Position numbers and translations under genes: made by a program
The notes under the pieces: generated by a model
What the model saw: the letters and a program-made list of their open reading frames with translations, nothing else
Told to the model about the DNA's origin: nothing
Databases searched by the model: none
Shown: positions 20,682-32,339 of the stretch, one piece after another
Layout of the letters: the number at the start of each line of letters is the position of its first letter
Position numbering within the stretch: position 1 is the first letter of the stretch
Assembly (NCBI GenBank): GCA_945878885.1
Contig: CAMCUP010000003.1
Span: 30,032-94,031, forward strand
Direction of reading: 5' to 3'
Length of the DNA: 64,000 nt
From: Polynucleobacter meluiroseus
GTDB taxonomy: Bacteria > Pseudomonadota > Gammaproteobacteria > Burkholderiales > Burkholderiaceae

Positions 20682-22352
20682 CTACATTGCACCGTAATTA
20701 GGGCCTCCACCTCCTTCGGGAGTAAGCCAAATAATATTTTGACTGGGATCTTTAATGTCACAGGTTTTGCAATGCACGCAATTTTGTGCATTAATTTGTA
20801 ACTGTATTTGGCCATCAGTTTCAAGGTACTCGTAGACTCCTGCTGGGCAATAGCGCTGCTCTGGACCTGCATAGATTTTGTAATTAAGTGCTACTGGAAT
20901 TGTTTTATCTTGTAGCGTTAAATGGCTCGGTTGATTTTCAGCATGATTGGTATTGGAAATAAAAACCGAAGAGAGCCGATCGAAGGTGAGGGTGCCATCA
21001 GGCTTAGGGTAGACAATTGGCTGATGTTTTGCCGCGGGTTCGAGGCACTCATGATCAGCATATCGATTATGAATTGTCCATGGAACATGACCCCCTAGAA
21101 TTTTTTGCTCGAACCCTACCATCATGGTGCCAAGGTAAAGCCCTTTGGACATCCACGGTTTAAAATTACGGGTCTGTTTGAGCTCGCGATATAGCCAGCT
21201 AGCTTGAAAGGCGGCGGGATAAGCGGTGAGAAGATCGCCAGCCCGATTTTCTGCCAAGGCATGTATTGCGGCTTCGGCAGCAAGCATACCTGTTTTAATT
21301 GCAGCATGACTACCTTTAATGCGGGCGGCGTTAAGGTAGCCGGCATCACAACCAATTAATGCCCCACCTGGGAAAATAGTTTGCGGGAGGCTATTAAGGC
21401 CCCCCGCTGTAATTGCTCGGGCACCATAGGCAATGCGTTTGCCCCCAATAAAGGTAGAACGAATTTGCGGATGGGTTTTGTAACGTTGAAACTCTTCATA
21501 AGGACTGAGATAGGGGTTGCGGTAAGACAAGCCCACGACGATGCCCACTGCAACTAAATTTTCGCCATAGTGATATTGAAACGTACCGCCATAAGTATCG
21601 CTCTCAAGTGGCCAGCCTGCAGTGTGAACCACGAGGCCAGCATGATGTTGCTCGGGCCTAACTTCCCACACTTCTTTGATGCCGATCCCATAGCTTTGTG
21701 GGTCACTTTGTGCATCTAAAGCAAAGCGAGCAATTAATTGTTTACCGAGGTGACCACGTGAACCTTCAGCAAACAAAGTGTATTTACCATGTAATTCCAT
21801 TCCCAATTGAAATTGATCGCTAGGCAGACCTGCTTTATCGATGCCTAATGCACCAGTAATAACACCAGATACTGCCCCAGCCTTGTTATAGATGATTTCA
21901 GCCGCAGGAAAACCAGGAAAAATATCAACTCCCAGTGCTTCGGCTTGTTGACCCATCCAGCGCGTAAGGCTAGCCAAGCTAATAATATAATTACCATGGT
22001 TTTTAAAACAAGTTGGTAGGAGCCACGTGGGTACTGCAAAAGATTGTCGAGGGGTTAAAAATAGAAAGCGGTCGGCTGTAACTGGCGTATTTAGGGGTGC
22101 ACCCAAGGTTTGCCAATTTGGTAAAAGCTCGTTTAGCGCAATGGGATCAATCACTGCACCTGAAAGAATATGGGCGCCAATTTCGGAGCCCTTTTCGAGA
22201 ACGCAGACGCTGATTTCTTGGTGCTGGCTAGCGGCAAGTTGTTTGGCGCGAATTGCGGCGGCAAGCCCTGCTGGGCCCCCACCAACGATTACGAGGTCGT
22301 ATTCCATCGACTCGCGCGGGCCATACTGCTCAAGTAAGTTGACAGAAGTCAT
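20682..22352 (-). CDS. Electron transfer flavoprotein-ubiquinone oxidoreductase
   Basis: DLVIVGGGPAGLAAAIRAKQLA, EKGSEIGAHILSGAVIDP, C-terminal 4Fe-4S NCVHCKTCDIKDPSQNIIWLTPEGGGGPNYGAM. Confidence 0.96.
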   Translation of the reverse strand: MTSVNLLEQYGPRESMEYDLVIVGGGPAGLAAAIRAKQLAASQHQEISVCVLEKGSEIGAHILSGAVIDPIALNELLPNWQTLGAPLNTPVTADRFLFLTPRQSFAVPTWLLPTCFKNHGNYIISLASLTRWMGQQAEALGVDIFPGFPAAEIIYNKAGAVSGVITGALGIDKAGLPSDQFQLGMELHGKYTLFAEGSRGHLGKQLIARFALDAQSDPQSYGIGIKEVWEVRPEQHHAGLVVHTAGWPLESDTYGGTFQYHYGENLVAVGIVVGLSYRNPYLSPYEEFQRYKTHPQIRSTFIGGKRIAYGARAITAGGLNSLPQTIFPGGALIGCDAGYLNAARIKGSHAAIKTGMLAAEAAIHALAENRAGDLLTAYPAAFQASWLYRELKQTRNFKPWMSKGLYLGTMMVGFEQKILGGHVPWTIHNRYADHECLEPAAKHQPIVYPKPDGTLTFDRLSSVFISNTNHAENQPSHLTLQDKTIPVALNYKIYAGPEQRYCPAGVYEYLETDGQIQLQINAQNCVHCKTCDIKDPSQNIIWLTPEGGGGPNYGAM

Positions 22353-22480
22353 GCTGTGAATGGTAGGCGGGGTAGCTTCATGATTTATTAGTTTAGTGCT
22401 TTTTAGATCTTTTCTGCTCTTAGGTAGGCTACAAAACAGTTATGATTAGCACTTATTTCGATATTTAGGAAGCAATAGCG

Positions 22481-23185
22481 ATGAATAAGGTTTTTTCTTC
22501 TGCGCGAGAAGCGCTCAGTGATGTGATGACAGATGGCCAAACCATTGCGGTGGGGGGTTTTGGCCTATGTGGTATTCCTGAGGCCCTCATATTAGCGGTC
22601 AAAAATTTGGGGGTACAAAATTTAACAGCGATTTCGAATAATGCTGGGGTTGATGATTTTGGACTGGGTATTTTGCTAGCCTCACGTCAAGTTAAAAAAA
22701 TGATTGCGTCTTATGTTGGAGAAAATAAAGAATTCGAGCGCCAATATTTAGCCGGTGAATTAGAGTTGGAATTTACGCCACAAGGTACTTTGGCTGAAAA
22801 ACTCCGCGCTGGTGGGTGTGGTATTCCTGCTTTTTTTACTAAAACTGGGGTGGGTACCATTGTCGCTGATGGCAAAGAAATGCGCGAGTTTGACGGGCGT
22901 CAATATGTGATGGAGCGCTCGCTAGTTGCCGATATCTCTCTTGTAAAGGCTTGGAAGGCAGATCGGGCTGGCAATTTAGTTTATCGATACACGGCGCGTA
23001 ATTTCAATCCCGTCGTAGCGATGGCAGGGCGCATCACGGTTGTTGAGGTTGAAGAGATTGTCGAAAATGGTGCGCTTGATCCCGATGAAATTCATACGCC
23101 TGGAATTTATGTGCACCGTATTGTGCTTAATCCTCACCCAGAGAAACGTATTGAACAGCGCACGCTTTCGCCAGCTACCGCCTAA
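22481..23185 (+). CDS. scoA: CoA transferase subunit A
   Basis: MTDGQTIAVGGFGLCGIPEALI, NNAGVDDFGLGILL. Confidence 0.92.
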   Translation: MNKVFSSAREALSDVMTDGQTIAVGGFGLCGIPEALILAVKNLGVQNLTAISNNAGVDDFGLGILLASRQVKKMIASYVGENKEFERQYLAGELELEFTPQGTLAEKLRAGGCGIPAFFTKTGVGTIVADGKEMREFDGRQYVMERSLVADISLVKAWKADRAGNLVYRYTARNFNPVVAMAGRITVVEVEEIVENGALDPDEIHTPGIYVHRIVLNPHPEKRIEQRTLSPATA

Positions 23186-23250
23186 AGGTTAACTTTTAAA
23201 CGAAAGTTATTGATACCTTGCCCCCGATTGATTAAATAAGGAAAATTGAA

Positions 23251-23904
23251 ATGCCTTGGAGTAGAGATGAAATGGCAGCCCGTGCTGCTAAAGAATTACG
23301 CGACGGTTATTACGTAAACTTAGGAATTGGCATGCCCACTCTGGTGGCTAATCATGTACCAGATGGAATGGAGGTCTGGCTGCAATCAGAAAACGGTATG
23401 TTGGGCATTGGCCCATTTCCAACTGAGGCTAAAGTGGATGCCGATTTAATTAATGCAGGCAAACAAACTGTAACTACAATTCCTGGCACAGCGATTTTTT
23501 CATCAGCTGATTCATTCGGAATGATTCGAGGCGGCAAAATTAATATTGCTATTTTGGGTGCTATGCAAGTGAGTGAGTTTGGTGATTTGGCAAACTGGAT
23601 GATTCCAGGAAAAATGGTCAAAGGCATGGGCGGAGCGATGGACTTGGTCGCTGGGGTAAAAGATGTGGTGGTGCTCATGGAGCATGTCGCTAAGAAAAAA
23701 GATGGCTCGGAAGAAATTAAAATTTTGCCTAAGTGCACTTTACCCTTAACAGGGGTAGGTGTTATTAATCGCATCATTACCGATTTATGCGTCTTAGATA
23801 TCACCCCAAATGGACTAAAGCTAGTGGAATTGGCGCCAGGTGTGACAACTGAAGAAGTTAGTGCAAAGACGGGAGCCAAGGTAGACTTTAGCGCTGTCAT
23901 CTAA
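23251..23904 (+). CDS. scoB: CoA transferase subunit B
   Basis: [33 protein letters not shown]. Confidence 0.92.
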   Translation: MPWSRDEMAARAAKELRDGYYVNLGIGMPTLVANHVPDGMEVWLQSENGMLGIGPFPTEAKVDADLINAGKQTVTTIPGTAIFSSADSFGMIRGGKINIAILGAMQVSEFGDLANWMIPGKMVKGMGGAMDLVAGVKDVVVLMEHVAKKKDGSEEIKILPKCTLPLTGVGVINRIITDLCVLDITPNGLKLVELAPGVTTEEVSAKTGAKVDFSAVI

Positions 23905-23936
23905 TGATCATCAATTGATGAAATAATGGGATTCAG

Positions 23937-25832
23937 ATGAATACTCATGAGCATCTAGACCGTCCCATTGCCCATGCGCATGCTCACACGCCAGAGGAGT
24001 TAGTGGCTTCACAGGCGTTTCATGCTCATAAAAAGGGGGATGCTAAACATGCCCACTCAAAGGAAATTAATAATCAGCATTTATTAGCTATTGCCTTAGT
24101 TCTGACTTTGGGATTTTCGCTGGTAGAGGTGATTGCCGCTTATTGGGCAGGTTCGCTGGCTTTACTTTCAGACGCTGGCCATATGGTGACCGATGCCGCG
24201 GCTTTGGGTCTAGCTTTATTAGCACAAATTATTTCGCGTCGTCCGCCGTCGCCTCGTCATTCTTTTGGGTTTGGTCGAGCAGAAGCGCTAGCCGCATTTG
24301 TTAATGGTTTGGCGATGTTAGTTTTAGTTGTATGGATTGTGTTTGAAGCTATTTCACGCCTATTTACCCCCCATCAAGTAGACGGCATTATGGTCTCTAT
24401 CGTTGCCGCGATTGGTTTAGTGATGAATATTGTGGTGGCGTGGGTGTTATCGCGTGATCGCAAAAGTGTCAATACCCGCGCAGCTTTAGTGCATGTAATG
24501 GGCGATTTATTGGGCTCAGTGGCAGCCTTGTTAGCAGGTGTCGTGATTCAGTTTACTGGTTGGATGCAAGCTGACTCTTGGTTATCTATTTTTGTATCGT
24601 TATTAATTCTTAAATCAACCTATTCGATCTTGCGTGAGTCATATCATTTTTTAATGGAAGGAGTGCCGTTACATATTGATTATTTAGAAGTCGGGCGTGA
24701 TTTGCGAGCGACTCCTGGGGTGCTTGCTGTACATGATTTACATGTTTGGGAAATGGCACCCAGTTTTCCTGCGCTAATTGGGCATATTGAGGTTGAGCAA
24801 ATTGCTGATTGGCCTGCGGTAATGGCACAAATTAATACGATGCTGTTAAATAAACATGGCATTGATCACGTAACTTTACAGCCTGAAGTGATGCATGAGC
24901 CTGATGCTGAGGATAAGACTAAATTTGATCTGAAGGATCAGCAATCTGCAGTTGCACAGACTACCCTTGACATGCAGCGCGGCGATACCTTTTACGTTGA
25001 ATGTGCGCATTCCGGAGGCCTCCATCGGATGGCGTATCACGCTTGGGGTGATCCTCTTAACCCTCAGGTTTTAGTTTGTGTACATGGCCTGACTAGGCGA
25101 GGCAGCGATTTTAACCAGTTAGCCTTAGCAATGAGTAAACAATACTATGTAGTTTGCCCCGATGTTGTTGGGCGTGGCGAGTCTGATTGGTTAAGTAATT
25201 CGATGCTCTATGGCATACCCCAATACGTTAGTGATATGGTCACTTTGATAGCCCATTTGGGCGTCTCTAAAGTAGATTGGTTTGGCACCTCGATGGGCGG
25301 CATGATTGGTATGGTGTATGCGAGTATGACTGATTCGCCGATTCGTAAATTATTGCTAAATGATGTTGGACCACGCATAGAACCTGCCGCATTAAAACGT
25401 TTGGGTTCTTACGTTGGCAAGCCCTTACGGTTTATCAACCGCGCCGATGCTTTAGCTCAGTTAAATTTACTTTGTGCTACTTTTGGGGAGCATAGCGCGG
25501 CAGAATGGGATGAATATAACGGCCCTCATTTAATTGAGCACGAGGGCGCATGGGAAGTGCATTACGATCCAGCGATTGCCGTGCCTTTTGCTGCAGTTAA
25601 TGCAATTACCGCTGCTGCAGGAGAAATGGCGCTATGGCATAGCTTTGAGAAAATTCAGGTTCCTATCTTGATTGTACGTGGCGCCGAGTCTGATTTATTG
25701 TCAGCCGCAACCGTGGCCGAAATGTGCCGCCGCAATGCCTATGCCCGGAGCATTGATATTCCTTTTGTTGGTCATGCGCCAGCATTTATTAAGGCCGAGC
25801 AAATTGCGCTGGCCCGCAATTTTTTTAGTTAA
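23937..25832 (+). CDS. Fusion: cation diffusion facilitator (CzcD/ZnT-like) plus alpha/beta hydrolase
   Basis: His-rich N-terminus and LLSDAGHMVTDAAALGLALLA (CDF); then from ~24972 GDTFYVECAHSGGLHRMAYHAWG..VHGLTRRGSDF..WFGTSMGGMIG..FVGHAP (alpha/beta hydrolase) in one frame. Confidence 0.88.
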   Translation: MNTHEHLDRPIAHAHAHTPEELVASQAFHAHKKGDAKHAHSKEINNQHLLAIALVLTLGFSLVEVIAAYWAGSLALLSDAGHMVTDAAALGLALLAQIISRRPPSPRHSFGFGRAEALAAFVNGLAMLVLVVWIVFEAISRLFTPHQVDGIMVSIVAAIGLVMNIVVAWVLSRDRKSVNTRAALVHVMGDLLGSVAALLAGVVIQFTGWMQADSWLSIFVSLLILKSTYSILRESYHFLMEGVPLHIDYLEVGRDLRATPGVLAVHDLHVWEMAPSFPALIGHIEVEQIADWPAVMAQINTMLLNKHGIDHVTLQPEVMHEPDAEDKTKFDLKDQQSAVAQTTLDMQRGDTFYVECAHSGGLHRMAYHAWGDPLNPQVLVCVHGLTRRGSDFNQLALAMSKQYYVVCPDVVGRGESDWLSNSMLYGIPQYVSDMVTLIAHLGVSKVDWFGTSMGGMIGMVYASMTDSPIRKLLLNDVGPRIEPAALKRLGSYVGKPLRFINRADALAQLNLLCATFGEHSAAEWDEYNGPHLIEHEGAWEVHYDPAIAVPFAAVNAITAAAGEMALWHSFEKIQVPILIVRGAESDLLSAATVAEMCRRNAYARSIDIPFVGHAPAFIKAEQIALARNFFS

Positions 25833-25865
25833 GCGGCGTAGTTTCTCAATATTTTTTGATCATTA

Positions 25866-27845
25866 GTGATGCCAACAGCAAAACTAACTAATGATCTAAG
25901 ACATGACTATTGGCATGGCGAAGCACCTGCAGACCATGCCCTTGGTGTGCATTCTATTCTGCATACTCTTGAGCTTGATGCCAACAGCTTAATTGCTGCG
26001 CAACACCTTGATAATGAGCAAAATAAAGATGCTTTAGTTAAGTTGCTGGGCACAGAGGCAGCACAATTATTGTTGGGCTATCGTGGTTTACGTCAAGCCC
26101 AAGCAAAACTCATCGATAAAACGGGTGTAGCCAGCGTTGCCGGGCAAGAAGAAATGCTGCGCAAAATGCTTTTAGCTTTTGGTAGTGATTTGCGGGTGGT
26201 GCTAATTTACCTAGCTTCGCGCCTACAAAGTTTGCGTTGGATAACACAAGCAGCTATTTCTATGCCTAGCGCCTGGGGTCAAACGGTTTTAGAAATTGAT
26301 GCTAGTTTAGCGAACCGTTTAGGTATTTGGCAAATGAAATGGGAAATGGAGGATTTGGCTTTTCGTCTCGTATCGCCTACTGAGTACCGCAAGATTGCGA
26401 AGATGCTTGATGCCAAACGAACAGAGCGTGAAAGTTTAATTAAAAATGTCATTACCGAATTACAGACAGCGTTAGCTAATGCACAAATTAAGTGTGAGGT
26501 GCATGGGCGCCCTAAACATATTTTTAGCATTTGGAAAAAAATGCAAGGCAAAGCATTAGATTTTGCAAATTTGTATGATGTTAGGGCATTTCGGGTAGTG
26601 GTCGAAGATATTAAGGGCTGCTATACCGTTTTAGGCTTAGTTCATCAGCTTTGGCAGCCGATTCCACGCGAGTTTGATGACTATATTGCGCGGCCAAAGT
26701 TAAATGGTTACCAGTCTTTGCATACGGTGGTGATGAACGATAATGGAATTGCATTTGAAATTCAAATTCGTACCGAGGCTATGCATCAACAAGCTGAATT
26801 TGGTTTGGCTGCCCATTGGCGCTATAAAGAGGGGCAAGCAGCGGGAACCCAGAGTGCGGTGAGTGCCTATGAACAACAAATTGCTTGGGCTAGGCAGCTA
26901 ATTTCTTGGAAGGAAGATGCTTGGGAGCACTTAAAACACCATGAAATTGATGGGCATATCTATGTCTTAACACCGCTTGGTAAAGTCATTGCCCTAGAAA
27001 AAGGTTCAACGCCGATTGATTTTGCTTATGCCGTGCATACAGATCTGGGTCATCGCTGCAGGGGCGCCCATGTAGATGGTGCAATGGTCCCTTTAGATAC
27101 ACCTCTAGCCAATGGTCAAACAGTAGACATCATTGCGGTAAAGCAAGGTGGCCCTTCGCGCGACTGGATTAGCCCCGATCGTTCGTATTTACGCTCCCAC
27201 CGAGCGCGCTCAAAAGTACGTGCTTGGTTTAATGCTTTAGATGATGATTCTTTAGGAATATCGAGTAAGTCTAATTTAGAGGCAAAGCCTACCAAAAATC
27301 TAGAACCAATAGTATTGCATGCTGGCACCAATAAACCTGGCGGTAGTGGTGGCGATGTTTTGGTGGTGGGTATTGATTCTTTATTAACCCAATTGGCGCG
27401 ATGTTGCCGACCGGTACCACCCGATGCAATCATTGGTTTTGTAACTTTGGGGCGGGGGGTCTCGATTCACCGGCGCTCATGCAAAACCTTTCTGAAGTTG
27501 TTAGAGCGCGCGCCTGAACGGGTCATTCAAACTGCTTGGAATGAAGAGACTCAAGCTAAACCTGGAAAGGCTGCGGTTACCCTTAGGTCTAGCAAGGTAA
27601 GTAAGCAACCCAGACTTTATCAAGCCGACCTAGCAGTGACGGCTTTAGATCATCCTGAGCTATTGCGTGAATTATTCGAAATAATTACGCGTCAAGGTGT
27701 GCATGTTATTGATTTGCGTAAATCGTTTAAGCGTGGGCAGGCACAAATCCTATTTACTATAGAAATTAGCAACATCGAAGCCCTTCGTTTAGTGCAAAAC
27801 GGCCTAGAGGACGTCTCGGGGGTGCTAAAGGTTCAACGGCGGTGA
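25866..27845 (+). CDS. relA: RelA-type (p)ppGpp synthetase
   Basis: KLNGYQSLHT, IEFDDY-type (EFDD) synthetase motif, TGS and ACT domains; the HD hydrolase motif is degenerate. Confidence 0.92.
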   Translation: MMPTAKLTNDLRHDYWHGEAPADHALGVHSILHTLELDANSLIAAQHLDNEQNKDALVKLLGTEAAQLLLGYRGLRQAQAKLIDKTGVASVAGQEEMLRKMLLAFGSDLRVVLIYLASRLQSLRWITQAAISMPSAWGQTVLEIDASLANRLGIWQMKWEMEDLAFRLVSPTEYRKIAKMLDAKRTERESLIKNVITELQTALANAQIKCEVHGRPKHIFSIWKKMQGKALDFANLYDVRAFRVVVEDIKGCYTVLGLVHQLWQPIPREFDDYIARPKLNGYQSLHTVVMNDNGIAFEIQIRTEAMHQQAEFGLAAHWRYKEGQAAGTQSAVSAYEQQIAWARQLISWKEDAWEHLKHHEIDGHIYVLTPLGKVIALEKGSTPIDFAYAVHTDLGHRCRGAHVDGAMVPLDTPLANGQTVDIIAVKQGGPSRDWISPDRSYLRSHRARSKVRAWFNALDDDSLGISSKSNLEAKPTKNLEPIVLHAGTNKPGGSGGDVLVVGIDSLLTQLARCCRPVPPDAIIGFVTLGRGVSIHRRSCKTFLKLLERAPERVIQTAWNEETQAKPGKAAVTLRSSKVSKQPRLYQADLAVTALDHPELLRELFEIITRQGVHVIDLRKSFKRGQAQILFTIEISNIEALRLVQNGLEDVSGVLKVQRR

Positions 27846-27863
27846 TAAACTTAGCACTTAAAT

Positions 27864-27940
27864 AGGCTCGTAGCTCAGCTGGTTAGAGCACCACCTTGAC
27901 ATGGTGGGGGTCGTTGGTTCGAGTCCAATCGAGCCTACCA
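27864..27940 (+). tRNA. tRNA-Val (GAC), CCA encoded
   Basis: AGGCTCG/CGAGCCT acceptor, anticodon arm CCACC-TTGACAT-GGTGG, T-loop GGTTCGAGTCC. Confidence 0.97.
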
Positions 27941-27960
27941 ACGAATTGTCCCAGTAGGGC

Positions 27961-27998
27961 GCGGTTTCGCAACAGTGAGCGAGTTACCGCACTTTTTT
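27961..27998 (+). terminator. Rho-independent terminator candidate between tRNA-Val and thrS
   Basis: GCGGT..TCGC-aacagtga-GCGA..ACCGC followed by ACTTTTTT. Confidence 0.6.
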
Positions 27999-28031
27999 AT
28001 GGGTTAGCTAGAATTGCAAAGAGGAGTATGA

Positions 28032-29969
28032 ATGCTGGCAGTAGGCTTACCTGATGGATCAAAACGCGAGTTTGTGGCGCCAGTTACAGTTGCTGAGGTA
28101 GCGCAAAGTATTGGTAGTGGCCTCGCTAAAGCAGCCTTAGCGGGCGTAGTTGATGGGCGTTTAGTTGATTTGAGTTTTACCCTAGATCATGACGTTCAAT
28201 TAGCCATTATTACTGATAAAAGTCCTGAGGCCTTAGAAATTGTGCGCCATTCAACTGCGCATTTATTAGCCTATGCTGTCAAACAATTATTTCCCGAAGT
28301 GCAAGTCACCATTGGCCCTGTAATTGAAAATGGGTTTTATTATGATTTTTCATTTCATCGCCCATTTACTCCCGATGATTTAAGTGCCATAGAAAAGCGG
28401 ATGCATGAATTGGCTAAAAAAAATGAGCCAGTAGTGCGGCGGGTGCTACCGCGCGATGAAGCAATTCAATACTTTAAAGAGCAAGGTGAATTTTATAAGG
28501 CTGAAATTATTGCTAGCATTCCAGCTAATCAAGAAGTCTCGCTTTACGCCGAAGGTGGTTTTACTGATCTATGCCGTGGCCCACATGTGCCTGCAACCGG
28601 CAAGTTAAAAGTCTTTAAGTTGATGAAGCTTGCTGGCGCCTACTGGCGGGGCGACAGTAAAAATGAAATGCTACAGCGTATTTACGGCACTGCTTGGTTA
28701 AAGCAAGAGGATCAAGACGCTTATTTACAGATGCTAGAAGAGGCTGAAAAACGCGATCATCGCCGCTTAGCCAAGCAACTTGACTTATTTCATTTTCAAG
28801 ATGAAGCACCTGGCCTCGTATTTTGGCACCCTAAGGGGTGGTCAATTTGGCAAGAGCTTGAGCAATACATGCGGCGCGTATATCAACAAGAAAACTATCA
28901 AGAAGTAAAAGCACCACAAATTTTAGATCGATCGTTGTGGGAAAAATCGGGTCATTGGGAAAACTATAAAGATAATATGTTTACTACTGATTCTGAAAAT
29001 CGGGCTTACGCCTTAAAGCCGATGAATTGTCCAGGTCATATACAAATTTTTAATTCGGCTTTGCACAGTTATCGCGAATTGCCCTTGCGGTTTGGTGAGT
29101 TTGGGCAATGCCATCGTAATGAGCCTTCAGGCGCACTCCATGGACTGATGCGGGTACGTGGCTTCACTCAAGATGACGGACACATTTTTTGCACTGAAGA
29201 TCAAATTCAAAGCGAAGTAGCTACGTTTGATAAAGCGGTACGAGCGGTATATGCTGATTTTGGCTTTACTGAAATTGCCGTCAAATTAGCTTTACGGCCA
29301 GCAAAACGGGTTGGCAGTGATGCTGTTTGGGATAAAGCAGAAAATGCCTTACGTGGTGCCTTAGCTGAATCCTTGGGTAGTTCTGGGCAGGGCTGGGAAG
29401 AGTTGCCAGGCGAAGGTGCTTTTTATGGCCCAAAAATTGAATACCACCTGAAGGACTCGATTGGGCGTTCTTGGCAGTGTGGGACGATGCAGGTTGATTT
29501 TTCGATGCCCGAGCGATTGGGGGCTGAATATGTGGCCGAAGATAACAGCCGGCAGGTGCCGGTGATGTTGCATCGTGCCATTGTGGGCTCATTAGAGCGT
29601 TTTATCGGTATTTTGATTGAAAACCATGCAGGGGCTATGCCAACTTGGTTGGCTCCCATCCAAGCGGTGGTGCTAAATATTTCTGAAAATTCTGCTGCAT
29701 ATGCGCAACAAATTCAGCAAATCCTGAAAAAACAAGGGTTTAGGGTTGATGCAGATTTGCGAAATGAGAAAATTACCTATAAAATACGCGAGCATGCATT
29801 ACAAAAAGTGCCTTATTTGCTTGTTGTTGGCGATAAAGAGCTTGAAAGTAATACAGTGGCCGTTCGTGCCCGTGGCGGAGTAGATTTAGGGGTAATGCCT
29901 TTAGATTCCTTCGTTGCCCGACTCCAGCAGGATATTGTCCAGAAAGTCGGTCCCGAGCTAGTTAGTTAG
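28032..29969 (+). CDS. thrS: Threonine--tRNA ligase
   Basis: TGS domain, [40 protein letters not shown]. Confidence 0.98.
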   Translation: MLAVGLPDGSKREFVAPVTVAEVAQSIGSGLAKAALAGVVDGRLVDLSFTLDHDVQLAIITDKSPEALEIVRHSTAHLLAYAVKQLFPEVQVTIGPVIENGFYYDFSFHRPFTPDDLSAIEKRMHELAKKNEPVVRRVLPRDEAIQYFKEQGEFYKAEIIASIPANQEVSLYAEGGFTDLCRGPHVPATGKLKVFKLMKLAGAYWRGDSKNEMLQRIYGTAWLKQEDQDAYLQMLEEAEKRDHRRLAKQLDLFHFQDEAPGLVFWHPKGWSIWQELEQYMRRVYQQENYQEVKAPQILDRSLWEKSGHWENYKDNMFTTDSENRAYALKPMNCPGHIQIFNSALHSYRELPLRFGEFGQCHRNEPSGALHGLMRVRGFTQDDGHIFCTEDQIQSEVATFDKAVRAVYADFGFTEIAVKLALRPAKRVGSDAVWDKAENALRGALAESLGSSGQGWEELPGEGAFYGPKIEYHLKDSIGRSWQCGTMQVDFSMPERLGAEYVAEDNSRQVPVMLHRAIVGSLERFIGILIENHAGAMPTWLAPIQAVVLNISENSAAYAQQIQQILKKQGFRVDADLRNEKITYKIREHALQKVPYLLVVGDKELESNTVAVRARGGVDLGVMPLDSFVARLQQDIVQKVGPELVS

Positions 29970-30021
29970 GGCTTTGGGTGAATTTTGACGGTTTTTATTG
30001 TTTTTTATAAGGAATTAGAAG

Positions 30022-30543
30022 ATCGCTACTGATAAATTGCAGCGCATTAACGGAGAAATTACTGCTCCTGAAGTGCGTTTGATTGGGTCCGACGGTGAAG
30101 CCGTTGGTGTAGTTAAGTTGTTAGATGCCTTAAGGATGGCTGAGGAGCAAGAAACCGATTTGGTTGAAATTGCTCCTACCGCTTTGCCACCAGTAGCTCG
30201 TTTAATGGACTTCGGTAAATTTAAGTATCAAGAAGCTAAGCGCCAGCATGAAGCTAAGCTGAAGCAAAAGGTAATTCAGGTGAAAGAAGTGAAATTTCGC
30301 CCCGGTACCGATGATGGTGATTATGGCGTGAAGTTACGCAATTTAATTCGCTTCTTAGAAGATGGCGATAAAACGAAAATTACGCTGCGGTTTCGTGGTC
30401 GGGAAATGGCCCACCAAGAAATCGGGGCAAGAATGCTGGATCGTTTGAAATTGGATCTTGAGCCCTTTGGTCAAGTTGAACAATTTCCTAAAATGGAAGG
30501 CCGTCAAATGGTGATGGTCTTATCCCCAGCGAAAAAGAAATAA
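30022..30543 (+). CDS. infC: Translation initiation factor IF-3, probable AUC start
   Basis: [I][37 protein letters not shown] at 30009-30013; in-frame TAG at 30016-30018 leaves only ATC (30022) or TTG (30037) as start. Confidence 0.88.
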   Translation: MATDKLQRINGEITAPEVRLIGSDGEAVGVVKLLDALRMAEEQETDLVEIAPTALPPVARLMDFGKFKYQEAKRQHEAKLKQKVIQVKEVKFRPGTDDGDYGVKLRNLIRFLEDGDKTKITLRFRGREMAHQEIGARMLDRLKLDLEPFGQVEQFPKMEGRQMVMVLSPAKKK

Positions 30544-30675
30544 TCATGTGCCTAGGCGCATGACAAGAGCAGCTAGAGCTGCCGAGCTTGTAGTAGTTAG
30601 TTGTGTGAGTCAAGGTACAGGAAGTGTAGCCGTCGGTTGCCACCTTAGATCACGAGAGAATGAAAGGGAGTAGTC

Positions 30676-30873
30676 ATGCCCAAGATGAAAACCAAGAGTA
30701 GCGCTAAAAAGCGCTTCACGGTGCGCGCTAGCGGATCGATTAAACGGGGTCAGGCTTTTAAACGCCATATCCTTACCAAAAAAACCACTAAAAATAAGCG
30801 TCAATTACGTGGCTCAACCGAAGTAGCTAAAGCAGATGTGAAGTCAATTCGCGCTATGCTTCCCTACGCATAA
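30676..30873 (+). CDS. rpmI: 50S ribosomal protein L35
   Basis: [36 protein letters not shown]. Confidence 0.98.
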   Translation: MPKMKTKSSAKKRFTVRASGSIKRGQAFKRHILTKKTTKNKRQLRGSTEVAKADVKSIRAMLPYA

Positions 30874-30897
30874 ACCCAGACTAGATAGGAGAATGTA

Positions 30898-31260
30898 ATG
30901 TCAAGAGTCAAACGTGGGGTTACCGCAAGAGCCCGTCATAAAAAAATTACTGATGCTGCTTCAGGTTATCGGGGGCGTCGTAACAACGTCTTTCGCGTTG
31001 CTAAAGAAGCAGTTATGCGCGCTGGCCAATACGCCTATCGCGATCGCCGTAACAAGAAACGCGTTTTTCGTGCTCTATGGATTGCCCGCATCAATGCTGC
31101 AGTTCGCGAACACGATATGAGCTATAGCGTATTTATGAATGGTATGAAAAAAGCCCAGATCGAACTCGATCGCAAAGTGCTTTCTGATATGGCCATTATG
31201 GATAAAGATGCTTTCGCTGCTTTGGTTACGCGGATTAAATCCACAGTAGCCGCAGCTTAA
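30898..31260 (+). CDS. rplT: 50S ribosomal protein L20
   Basis: [39 protein letters not shown]. Confidence 0.98.
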   Translation: MSRVKRGVTARARHKKITDAASGYRGRRNNVFRVAKEAVMRAGQYAYRDRRNKKRVFRALWIARINAAVREHDMSYSVFMNGMKKAQIELDRKVLSDMAIMDKDAFAALVTRIKSTVAAA

Positions 31261-31280
31261 TTTACTATTCATTAAGCTGA

Positions 31281-32333
<1,053 letters not shown>

Positions 32334-32339
32334 TACAAT

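Noticed and set aside
25866-27845. Degenerate HD hydrolase domain in the RelA/SpoT protein as a mutation of interest
   Set aside because: Loss of the HD motif with the EFDD synthetase motif is the normal state of RelA-type synthetases.
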